Source of the DNA: Anaerocolumna sedimenticola
GTDB taxonomy: Bacteria > Bacillota > Clostridia > Lachnospirales > Lachnospiraceae
DNA length: 64,000 nt
Reading direction: 5' to 3'
Assembly (NCBI RefSeq): GCF_009931695.1
Contig: NZ_CP048000.1
Coordinates: forward strand, 5,436,436 to 5,500,435
Shown here: positions 43,088 to 51,121 of the stretch, one piece after another
Position numbering within the stretch: the first letter of the stretch is position 1
Layout of the letters: every line of letters starts with the position of its first letter
The notes under the pieces: model-generated
Told to the model about the DNA's origin: nothing
What the model saw: only the letters and a program-made list of their open reading frames with translations
Database searches by the model: none
Translations under genes and position numbers: made by a program

Positions 43088-44200
43088 TTAATCCAATATA
43101 CCATGTATTGGATTATTTAACATAGGTAACCCTCTGTTATAAGCTGTTTCGAGAGTAATACTCTTACCCTCCTTACTGCTTTTTTCAAAGCTGGTTAAAA
43201 TTTCAAGGACATGATAAGTCTGCTTATAAATTGCACGGTAATCCCGTCCTGTCTGCAGAGCTTTCGCCATATCTGCTACTCCAAGACCTCTGGAGTTTTC
43301 CTTATAATCAAAAAGCAGCGGCATTTCCCTGTATTCTCCGTCTTCCGGGCGTAATAATTTGATTGGGCCTCCGAAAGTATTAGGGTCCGGTACAAACAAC
43401 GTTCCTTTTGAACCATAAATCTCTAATCTGGCCTGTTGATTATAATAAACATCAAAGGTTGTAAATATAGTACCAACCGCACCATTATCAAAATTTAATA
43501 TACCTGTTATGTAGGTAGGAACATCCACATCGATAACCGTACCTACTTTCGGCTGACTGGTTATTGTCCTCTTAGGAAAACTGCTTTTAGTTACACCGGT
43601 TACATTGTTTACTCCTCCCAATAAATTAACTAAGGCGGTCACATAATATGGTCCCATATCCAACATAGGTCCGCCGCCTTTTTTATAATAAAATTCCGGA
43701 TCCGGATGCCAGGTCTCATGACCGCGGCAGATCATAAAAGCAGCCGCTCCAATCGGTTCACCGATAAATCCGTCATCAATTAATTTACGGCAGGTTTGTA
43801 TACCGGAGCCTAAAAAGGTATCCGGAGCACCTCCTAACAAAAGATTCTTTTCTTCTGCCAAAGCTACCAGTGCTTTCCCCTCATCAAAATTTGCCCCCAG
43901 TGGTTTTTCGCTGTATACATGTTTACCTGCGTTTAAAGCTCCTTTTGTAACCTCAAAATGTTCATAAGGTCTGGTAAGATTTAATACCATATCCACTTCC
44001 GGATCCTTAAAGGCATCATACATCGTATCATAAATTTTCTTTATCTGATACTTATCCTTTGCATTTTCAGCCCGTTCTCTGACCAAATCACAAACACCGA
44101 TTATCTCAATTTCTTTAAATACATTCGTTATATTTTCAAGATAAATACCGCTGATGGCTCCAACACCAATCATCGCAATTTTTACAGTCCCCATTTTCAT
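43088..44200 (-). CDS. Gfo/Idh/MocA-family oxidoreductase
   Basis: 370 residues. N-terminal NAD fold VKIAMIGVGAISGIYLENI, then VLNLTRPYEHFE and YSEKPLGANFDEG (the EKP catalytic Lys). C-terminal alpha/beta domain with GGPMLDMGPYYVTALVNLLG. Acts on a sugar or sugar derivative. Nine bp separate it from the ThuA gene that precedes it, the same pairing seen in many Firmicutes sugar loci. A divergent AraC regulator faces the pair. Confidence 0.94.
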   Translation of the reverse strand: MKMGTVKIAMIGVGAISGIYLENITNVFKEIEIIGVCDLVRERAENAKDKYQIKKIYDTMYDAFKDPEVDMVLNLTRPYEHFEVTKGALNAGKHVYSEKPLGANFDEGKALVALAEEKNLLLGGAPDTFLGSGIQTCRKLIDDGFIGEPIGAAAFMICRGHETWHPDPEFYYKKGGGPMLDMGPYYVTALVNLLGGVNNVTGVTKSSFPKRTITSQPKVGTVIDVDVPTYITGILNFDNGAVGTIFTTFDVYYNQQARLEIYGSKGTLFVPDPNTFGGPIKLLRPEDGEYREMPLLFDYKENSRGLGVADMAKALQTGRDYRAIYKQTYHVLEILTSFEKSSKEGKSITLETAYNRGLPMLNNPIHGILD

Positions 44201-44209
44201 CCTCCTTTA

Positions 44210-44941
44210 TTAATACATTTTTGCAGTGTTCTCAAATTTAGCTGTTGTTAACTTATGCTCCAGGGCATAAGCTTTCCCCTCTGCTGCCCAAAGCAGTCCT
44301 CGTTCCATCATAATTTCCGCATTTTTTGATTTATCAAAAACATCATCGTGGTGACCAAGGGAAGTATAAAATACCCGGCCGTTACCCCAGAATTTTGTCC
44401 AGGCAACCGGCATATCAACCGGTTTATTGGAAATATGATAATAATTTACGCTTGGAAATCTGGTCGTTGCCAGTACTTCAATTGCCGGGTCAATATGTAG
44501 ATAATAATGTTCACTGCAAACCGGAAAATCTTCTAACCCTTCTACAATAGGACTGGAACCTTTATTAATATTCACCATGTAGTCAATTCCGTCTCCGCCC
44601 GGATGGCTTACCCACTGACCTCCGGTCATAAATTGCCATTCCGTATTTTCACGGAATGAGTCGCACATACCTCCATGACAGCCGGCTAAACCAACTCCGA
44701 AACCAACTGCTTTGGATAAATTTTTTACATACTCATTATCAATGTGACCCATCGTCCAACAAGCCACGACCAGATCCAATCCCATTAAATAATCCTGGTC
44801 GTTTAAAACATCCAGAGTATCGGATATTTCGCAGTGGTACCCGTGTTTTTCCAGTAATCCGGCAAACCGTTTTGATGTTAATTTTGGTTCATGTCCATCC
44901 CATCCGCCTTGCAAAATTAAAACTTTTTTGTCCGTAGCCAT
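44210..44941 (-). CDS. ThuA-domain protein
   Basis: 243 residues, one ThuA fold of the class I glutamine-amidotransferase type: KVLILQGGWDGHEPKLTSKR, GLAGCHGGMCDSFRENTEWQ, HYYLHIDPAIEVLAT and VFYTSLGHHDDVF. Found in trehalose and other disaccharide use with an Idh-type oxidoreductase, as here. GGAGGAAA is upstream. Confidence 0.92.
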   Translation of the reverse strand: MATDKKVLILQGGWDGHEPKLTSKRFAGLLEKHGYHCEISDTLDVLNDQDYLMGLDLVVACWTMGHIDNEYVKNLSKAVGFGVGLAGCHGGMCDSFRENTEWQFMTGGQWVSHPGGDGIDYMVNINKGSSPIVEGLEDFPVCSEHYYLHIDPAIEVLATTRFPSVNYYHISNKPVDMPVAWTKFWGNGRVFYTSLGHHDDVFDKSKNAEIMMERGLLWAAEGKAYALEHKLTTAKFENTAKMY

Positions 44942-45104
44942 ATATGTTTCCTCCTTTAATATTGAAAATAATTACATTTTTCGATTCGCAGTTTTCCTAT
45001 TCTTCTTAAGCCTATCTGATTGTATTATACAAGGATTTATGATATGATGTAGGACAGAATGTATCTGATATTAGACAAATATTGCTCTTTCGAGGTAATT
45101 TATT

Positions 45105-45917
45105 ATGATACCTTTTTACGAAACCACGGATAATGCTTTACGCACTTTTTATACCACTAAATTTAACTTTCCCTCCCACCTCCACAGCCATTTGGAGCTG
45201 TTATATGTTAAGACCGGAGAAATTATTGTGACTATACATGGGGAGACCAAACGGTTAAGGGAAGGAGATTTTGCAGTTATATTTCCAAATGTCATACATA
45301 GCTATAATTCAGAAACTTCCGACAATCAAATCGAAAGCCGTATTTTAATTGCTATCTGTGGTATAAATCTGACCGGGGAATTTTTGAAGAAAGTAACCCG
45401 TTATTATCCGGGTAATCCTTTTATAACTTCGGGCAATTTACATGAAAACGTTATTTATGCCATGGAACAGTTAGAAATAGAAAGACGGGACGGACAGGAT
45501 CTTTCTGCCTGTGCTGCACTTTTACAGTTAATATTGGCCCGATGCATACCGGTTTTGGATCTTATTAAAAATAATGATATGCCAAGTTATGATCTGACAG
45601 GTAAAATTGTAACCTTTGTTTCAGAATATTTTCAGGAACCATTAACACTGAGTATTTTGGCGGAACACTTAAATGTAAGTAAATACCACCTCTCCAGAAT
45701 CTTCTCAACAAAACTTAATACCAGCTTTAACAAATATTTAAATAACATTCGGTTAGATTATGCCATAACTTTAATGCAGTTAACGGATTACTCCCTGACT
45801 CAGATAAGTATGGATTCCGGGTTTGAAAGTCAGAGAACCTTTAACCGGGCTTTCCTGGAAGTTTTCCATCTATCTCCCAGTGAATACCGGCAAAACACCA
45901 AACGTACGAAATCCTGA
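45105..45917 (+). CDS. AraC-family regulator with cupin domain
   Basis: 270 residues. An N-terminal cupin-like sugar-binding domain (HLHSHLELLYVKTGEIIVTI) is followed by two helix-turn-helices at the end (LTLSILAEHLNVSKYHLSRI and DYSLTQISMDSGFESQRTFN). Divergent from the ThuA/Idh pair, which it most likely controls in response to a sugar. Confidence 0.93.
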   Translation: MIPFYETTDNALRTFYTTKFNFPSHLHSHLELLYVKTGEIIVTIHGETKRLREGDFAVIFPNVIHSYNSETSDNQIESRILIAICGINLTGEFLKKVTRYYPGNPFITSGNLHENVIYAMEQLEIERRDGQDLSACAALLQLILARCIPVLDLIKNNDMPSYDLTGKIVTFVSEYFQEPLTLSILAEHLNVSKYHLSRIFSTKLNTSFNKYLNNIRLDYAITLMQLTDYSLTQISMDSGFESQRTFNRAFLEVFHLSPSEYRQNTKRTKS

Positions 45918-46020
45918 TTCAGGAATCTATATTTATTGTATCCACTTTAGAAATATGTTACAATTGTTAAGATAAATGTAAAAAATAAGCGAACATAAAA
46001 TTAAGACAGGAGGTTCTCCT

Positions 46021-46284
46021 ATGGATTGCAGAGTTGGGTGTGCAGCCTGCTGTATAGCACCTTCCATTTCATCCCCGATACCTGGCATGCCAAATGGCAA
46101 ACCAGCCGGCGTAAGATGTATTCAATTATCAAGTGATAACAAATGCAAGATATTCGGCAGTATAGAAAGGCCTGCCGTATGCAGCAGTTTAAGGCCGTCT
46201 GAGGAAATGTGCAAAACAACTGCAGAAGAAGCTATCCAATATCTTCAGCTTTTAGAAATATTAACATCGGGTGACGATAACTAA
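46021..46284 (+). CDS. YkgJ-family cysteine-cluster protein
   Basis: 87 residues beginning MDCRVGCAACCIAPSISSP and with later Cys at CIQL, CKIF and CSSLRPSEEMC, the Fe/Zn-binding pattern of the YkgJ family. GACAGGAGG precedes the ATG. It ends in a 4-bp overlap with the DUF6179-like gene on the other strand. Confidence 0.9.
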   Translation: MDCRVGCAACCIAPSISSPIPGMPNGKPAGVRCIQLSSDNKCKIFGSIERPAVCSSLRPSEEMCKTTAEEAIQYLQLLEILTSGDDN

Positions 46285-47552
46285 TCTTCCCTATATTTAA
46301 GTAATGCATTTTGCCATTCTTTTTCTTCCTCATCATTAAAATAACCAAATAAAGCTGAGATTTCCGTTTCACTTAACAACTTAAAAATTTCGTTAAACTC
46401 TTCCCCATAAAAACATACCTCCATTACTTCGATTAAATCCCCTAAGCTGTGTACCTTATTTTTTATCAGGATAATTTTATCAGAGGTATATCTGCAATCC
46501 TGCATTTCCTCTATTAAATCCCTTAATAGTTCATCCTCCATCATTTCACCATCCTGAAAATCCGGTTCCTTATTCGCCTGAATATCTTTAAAGGAAATAA
46601 ACATCATTTCCAGCTTATCCATAGAAAGAAGCTGTAATAATCTTCGGGAAATCGGATAGACGGCTTTAAGCATATATTGAAGTAATTTATTATTATCTAT
46701 TTTCATCCCATTATACAGCTCTAAGACAGCCTGTTTTAACTGCTCCTGCAATTGATCCGCCGTAAGGCTGTCTAATTTTATTTTTAATAAATACCTGTCA
46801 CTTTCCGTTATATTTAACTGGTAAATATCTTTATTGATCAAAACTAATCCAGTAACGTTAATCAGAGTAATTTCAAAGATATTAATCAATAAATCCGGAT
46901 AATCCGTATGATAACCATTTAATAACTGCTCGATGCTGCTCTCATTAAAATGCTTACAGAAAGTATTTTCCATACTTACTCTTAGCAGGTATTCTTTGAT
47001 ATATTCTATTCCTTCTAAATCCGTAATATCGATGGCCAAAGGGTAGTCAATACTTCCTGCCCCGTCCTGCGGTGCATATTTTATATCACAGTCACGAAAA
47101 TATTCCGGAATTCCGGTAAATATGGTATTATAATAAGCGAGATTATTTATCCTTAAAGCCTCCGACTGCAGATTTTTTAATAGTAGCTTTGATTCTTCTA
47201 CATACTCTTTTAAAAGGTTTAATCCTGCGTAAAATAACTCTTTTATATTACCGGAATTCAGAAGCTCCATCTGATTCTTTACTCCCTGGACGGTTTTTAA
47301 ATAAGCTCCGATCGTATAACAAATGGATTCCAGCAGCTGCTGCGCCTTTTCTGTTCTGACAGAGCTGCTTTCATAACTGGTATAACGATTTACATGATCT
47401 TTAAGAAGCCTGAATAAATTTATCTGAATATTTTCTACCTGGCGGTTACTTAGTACATTTCTTTCATTTCCCTCCTTGACCAATGATTGAAAATAATATT
47501 TATTATTTAGGTTAATCTCAATAATTGAATATATACCTTCTAATTCCTGCAT
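46281..47552 (-). CDS. DUF6179-like protein
   Basis: 423 residues, mostly alpha-helical, soluble, Leu/Glu/Lys rich, with no catalytic motif seen. It resembles DUF6179 of Lachnospiraceae, usually coded beside DUF6323. Function unknown. GAGGAGG is upstream of the ATG. Confidence 0.65.
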   Translation of the reverse strand: MQELEGIYSIIEINLNNKYYFQSLVKEGNERNVLSNRQVENIQINLFRLLKDHVNRYTSYESSSVRTEKAQQLLESICYTIGAYLKTVQGVKNQMELLNSGNIKELFYAGLNLLKEYVEESKLLLKNLQSEALRINNLAYYNTIFTGIPEYFRDCDIKYAPQDGAGSIDYPLAIDITDLEGIEYIKEYLLRVSMENTFCKHFNESSIEQLLNGYHTDYPDLLINIFEITLINVTGLVLINKDIYQLNITESDRYLLKIKLDSLTADQLQEQLKQAVLELYNGMKIDNNKLLQYMLKAVYPISRRLLQLLSMDKLEMMFISFKDIQANKEPDFQDGEMMEDELLRDLIEEMQDCRYTSDKIILIKNKVHSLGDLIEVMEVCFYGEEFNEIFKLLSETEISALFGYFNDEEEKEWQNALLKYRED

Positions 47553-47605
47553 TTATAGTCCTCCTCATGTTAGTGGCCTTTAGGACCGGTTCGTAATTAC
47601 CTGAG

Positions 47606-48067
47606 TTAATCTTCCTCGTCATAACTGCGTATGGTACCATATCCATATCTTACATTCCTGCAGATATCTTCCAAGGTAGTTTCCTGAAGGTATTCAATGG
47701 ATCCCTGGCATTCCTGGTCAAAATACTCCCTCATTATGTGAATCAGCTCATCGTCACTGATCTCATCCAGTGATTCATTTTTAAAATAATAAAATATTTC
47801 CTGGAGTGCCTGTAACGTATCTGCATAAATATCCTGATAAATAAATGGCGAGTCACAGAATTCAAAAATTAATTTTGGAAGAATTCCGTTTCCTAATTCT
47901 ACTCTGCCCATACTTTTTAAAGATTCCTTACGGTTTTCATTTAAACCAATAACTTCAGAATCAGATAAGGTAACTCCAAATTTTGCTGAATATTCATTGC
48001 ATTTTTTAATTTCCTCTAACTGCTGCTTTTGTTTTAATGCTGGTAAATTAAAAATCTCATCGTCCAT
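47606..48067 (-). CDS. DUF6323-like protein
   Basis: 153 residues. The start LPALKQKQQLEEIKKCNEYS and the end ECQGSIEYLQETTLEDICRN then RYGYGTIRS resemble DUF6323. It is 53 bp upstream of the DUF6179-like gene, so one operon. GGAGG precedes the ATG. The pair is known for co-occurrence, but no activity is assigned. Confidence 0.65.
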   Translation of the reverse strand: MDDEIFNLPALKQKQQLEEIKKCNEYSAKFGVTLSDSEVIGLNENRKESLKSMGRVELGNGILPKLIFEFCDSPFIYQDIYADTLQALQEIFYYFKNESLDEISDDELIHIMREYFDQECQGSIEYLQETTLEDICRNVRYGYGTIRSYDEED

Positions 48068-48101
48068 TTTTTAATCCTCCAAAAAAAATTTAAAATATCT
48101 A

Positions 48102-48130
48102 TTGACATTCAATTAAAAGTGTGATATACT
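48102..48130 (+). promoter_or_regulatory. Near-consensus sigma-A promoter on the + strand
   Basis: -35 TTGACA (48102-48107), 17-bp spacer, -10 TATACT (48125-48130). It points away from the DUF6323-like gene into the repeat region with no gene for 440 bp; the transcript would meet a terminator at 48176-48209. Confidence 0.75.
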
Positions 48131-48175
48131 AAAATATATATACTGTTTTATATGTTTTATGTTTAAAGATATTAT

Positions 48176-48209
48176 AACATTGCGCTCTTTTTGCGTCAAT
48201 GTTTTTTTT
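48176..48209 (+). terminator. Terminator closing a ~70-nt orphan transcript
   Basis: AACATTG and CAATGTT stems, followed by TTTTTTTT. With the promoter at 48102-48130 this makes a unit of about 70 nt without a reading frame. Confidence 0.7.
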
Positions 48210-48238
48210 AATTCCTATCACCTCACTTTGTTTACGGG

Positions 48239-48336
48239 AACCGGAAGAAACACGCTTTGCGAGTTTCTTCGGTTCGCATGCGCGTTCGAATTATTGCAAG
48301 CAAGCTTGCTAATTCTCACTTTGCTTTCGCGGAAAT
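48239..48336. repeat. 98-bp dispersed double-hairpin repeat, copy C
   Basis: 97 of 98 bases equal to copy A (1304-1401). It lies in the 48068-48576 gap between divergent genes and, like copies A and B, is followed directly by a strong stem-loop. Confidence 0.85.
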
Positions 48337-48340
48337 GTAA

Positions 48341-48416
48341 AAAAAGGTACTGTTACAAAATCTAATAATTCTTGCTGAATACCAAGAAAATTGTGATTTT
48401 GTAACAGTACCTTTTT
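48341..48416 (-). terminator. 22-bp perfect stem beside repeat copy C
   Basis: AAAAAGGTACTGTTACAAAA and the rest of a 22-nt arm pair perfectly with 48395-48416, with a 32-nt loop. On the minus strand a T-run follows. No minus-strand gene ends nearby, so it may be part of the repeat rather than a gene's terminator. Confidence 0.7.
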
Positions 48417-48576
48417 GCCGTTTTTTGTTTTATTTTTTAATCCAAATATGAAATCCCCTGTTATCATTTTATGTTACTACGCATATATAGAATTAAATAT
48501 ATAACTATAAAGCTAGATTTATGCTAATAATATACTACTCTGATTTTAATATGTCAGTCGTAGATGGGAGCCGATT

Positions 48577-49842
48577 ATGTATATAAATAATAGAATTAAT
48601 TCAACCCAGGAAGGTAGAAATTATTATGGTATATTACAAATCCAGGTTGTATGTGAATTAGGGTCCAGGCCAGTTGAAAATGCAGAGATTCAAATTTTTC
48701 ACAAATATGATCCTAATACAGTCGTGGATACACTAATTACAGATAATTCAGGAAAAACCATAGAAATAGAATTGCCTGCTCCTCCAATTGAATACAGCAT
48801 GGAACCCACAAATTATCAACCTTATTCAGAATACAGGCTGGTTATTTCGGCTCCGGGTCTTCAAACAATTATAATCGACAGTGCACAGATTTTACCTTTT
48901 GTAAAAACGATCCAACCGGTTAGTATGCCACGCAGAGAGGATGATACTAATATAAGTAATACCATAACCATTGGCCCGAATTATCTGTTTGGTAACTATC
49001 CTCCAAAAGTATACGAGGATGAGGTAAAAACTGAGATAGAAGAACAAGTAGATAAATCAGTAGTAATACCGGAATTTATTATCGTTCACGATGGATTACC
49101 TTCTGATTTAACTGCCACAAATTATAAAATAGAGTACCGGGAATATATAAAAAGCGTTGCTTCCAGCCAAATCTATGCTACTTGGCCGCAAGAAACCATT
49201 TATGCCAATATTTTAACCAGGCTTTCTTTCTCTTTAAACCGGATTTATACGGATTGGTATCACAGGTTGGGTTACGATTTTGATATAACCTCGTCCACTG
49301 CCTTTGACCAGATTTGGTTTTATGGCAGAAATATAGACAGTAATATCAGTTTAGCTGTGGATTATATGTTTAATTACTTTCTATCCCTGCCGGATGTTAG
49401 GCAACCTATATTAACCCAGGCATGTACCGGTGAATTAATAACCTGCCAAAATATGATATCCCTATGGGGTTCCAAATTTCTTGGAGACCAGGATTATAAA
49501 GCAATCGATATTCTACATACTTATTACAATGAAACGATGTATATTAATTACACAAATAACATAACCGGAATACAAGCCTGGCCAAATGTTGAATTATCAG
49601 AGGGAAGTAGATCGGATGCTGTAAAATTAATGCAGCAATATCTGCTGATTATCTCTCATGTATATAGCGAAATACCGATCATAGAAGCAGATGGTATATT
49701 TGGCCCAGAAACAAAATCTGCGGTTATGGCATTTCAGAAATTATTCGAACTTCCTGTGACAGGTACTATTAATGCTGTTACCTGGTATAAAATTGCACAA
49801 ATATATCAAAGGTTAACCCAGGCCTCTGAATTTTGTAAGTAA
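48577..49842 (+). CDS. SleC-like spore cortex-lytic protein with PG-binding domain
   Basis: 421 residues with no classic signal peptide. The N-terminal ~130 form a beta-rich domain (LQIQVVCELGSRPVENAEIQ), residues ~180-325 match the SpoIID/SleC core (EYIKSVASSQIYATWPQE then NRIYTDWYHRLGYDFDITS), and residues ~345-415 form a PG_binding_1 domain (DGIFGPETKSAVMAFQKLF). SleC is the cortex hydrolase activated by Csp proteases in clostridia. Active as given or as a zymogen; not determinable here. Confidence 0.85.
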   Translation: MYINNRINSTQEGRNYYGILQIQVVCELGSRPVENAEIQIFHKYDPNTVVDTLITDNSGKTIEIELPAPPIEYSMEPTNYQPYSEYRLVISAPGLQTIIIDSAQILPFVKTIQPVSMPRREDDTNISNTITIGPNYLFGNYPPKVYEDEVKTEIEEQVDKSVVIPEFIIVHDGLPSDLTATNYKIEYREYIKSVASSQIYATWPQETIYANILTRLSFSLNRIYTDWYHRLGYDFDITSSTAFDQIWFYGRNIDSNISLAVDYMFNYFLSLPDVRQPILTQACTGELITCQNMISLWGSKFLGDQDYKAIDILHTYYNETMYINYTNNITGIQAWPNVELSEGSRSDAVKLMQQYLLIISHVYSEIPIIEADGIFGPETKSAVMAFQKLFELPVTGTINAVTWYKIAQIYQRLTQASEFCK

Positions 49843-49886
49843 TATAAAATTCTATAACCAGTGTTTTGTTTCCTGCCTAAGACCGG

Positions 49887-49933
49887 AACAGGGGCGGTTG
49901 CCGAAAAGATTATTATTGCAACCGTCCCTGTTT
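49887..49933 (+). terminator. Terminator of the SleC-like gene
   Basis: AACAGGG.CGGTTGC pairs with GCAACCGTCCCTGTT, 45 bp past the stop, followed by TTTAGTTTT. Confidence 0.85.
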
Positions 49934-50025
49934 AGTTTTATATTAGTATTAGTTTATTTTATTGTATAAATTATATCATTAATACTATTATGTTTTGTGG
50001 AATCACATTAGTCGCAAAACAGACT

Positions 50026-50889
50026 TTAATCATCGAAAGATTGTGCATTACAGGGCAGGCTTTTAATCCGCCTGATATAATCGGATACATTCTGATCATC
50101 CTGTAAGGGATATACATACCCCATTTTATCAGCTAATTCCTGTCCGATTTCTCTGATTAAGCTGCCGGAACGCAATAACTTATCCCATTGTTCTTCATAA
50201 TCCGCACTGGAATAAAGGGATATAAACTCTTCATAAATATCCTTGGTCAGATATTTCTTAAGCCACTTACCGGACTTGCCCACATTTAATTTCCAATCCT
50301 TATCCAAACAAACAGACCAGCTCAATAACTTTCTCAGGCCTTCCATAAAATAAACGTCGTATAATTGTTTAACGAAAGGAATCTCATTCCGCCATAGTTC
50401 TTTACCTATATAACCCTGTAACCACCATAACTCGTTAAGGGTTTCATTCCATTCCGTTTCAGTCGGACATTTAGTAAAATATGTAGTGTCACTGGGTTCC
50501 GGCAGAACTTTTACTTCGTTATTCTTATCCAGAATAATCTTACTTAAAGAATCTTCCTTTAATTCTATTTCAAGCATTTCTTTCGCCTGAAAACTTAAAT
50601 CAATTCGTATACTATCCTTATACTGCAGAAGAAAAATAAAAGACCCGTCTTCAAAATTATTTTGCTGGAGCATAACCAGATCTCCAAACCGGCTTATCCA
50701 GGAACGTTTGGCCTTATAAATATAAGCTGCATCCAAATCTTTTACATACACCCTTACATCATAATCCTGCATGAAGTCTCTTGGTGCATTGGGATTTACC
50801 CTGGAACCGTTTAAAACGGCTATATCAATATTATTATCTTCTTTAGCAAATTGCAGGATTTCCGAAAATATTTCCTGTTCACTTCTCAT
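50026..50889 (-). CDS. ANT(6)-like aminoglycoside adenylyltransferase
   Basis: 287 residues from the ATG at 50889 (TGGAGGT upstream). The nucleotidyltransferase motif LNGSRVNPNAPRDFMQDYDV carries GS and the DxD-type acids; later RIDLSF and YIGKELWRNEIPFVKQLYDV match AadK/AadE. Chromosomal homologues often give low-level streptomycin resistance; whether this one does is unknown. Confidence 0.9.
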   Translation of the reverse strand: MRSEQEIFSEILQFAKEDNNIDIAVLNGSRVNPNAPRDFMQDYDVRVYVKDLDAAYIYKAKRSWISRFGDLVMLQQNNFEDGSFIFLLQYKDSIRIDLSFQAKEMLEIELKEDSLSKIILDKNNEVKVLPEPSDTTYFTKCPTETEWNETLNELWWLQGYIGKELWRNEIPFVKQLYDVYFMEGLRKLLSWSVCLDKDWKLNVGKSGKWLKKYLTKDIYEEFISLYSSADYEEQWDKLLRSGSLIREIGQELADKMGYVYPLQDDQNVSDYIRRIKSLPCNAQSFDD

Positions 50890-51036
50890 TGTTATTACCT
50901 CCATTTGATATAATTTTCATTCACCTGTTTATACTTTTGGAGGCGCTCGTATCTTGAGGTAATGAAGCTCATAACCTTATAATTTGTTTAACCATTTTTT
51001 CATTAAGTGAACTCCTTTCTTAACCATTTATTTTTA

Positions 51037-51067
51037 GGCAATTGAGCTTCAGCTCTGAAATTCGTAT
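51037..51067. repeat. Fragment of the 151-bp MITE interior
   Basis: GCTCTGAAATTCGTAT (51052-51067) is identical to 3044-3059 in MITE copy 1, with TAGGCAATTGAGCTTC just before it similar to that element's core. No ends are kept. Confidence 0.4.
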
Positions 51068-51121
51068 TACTTTTACTGTCGCTGTCAAACCGCATTAATG
51101 GCAAGTCTGAACGAAAGTGAG

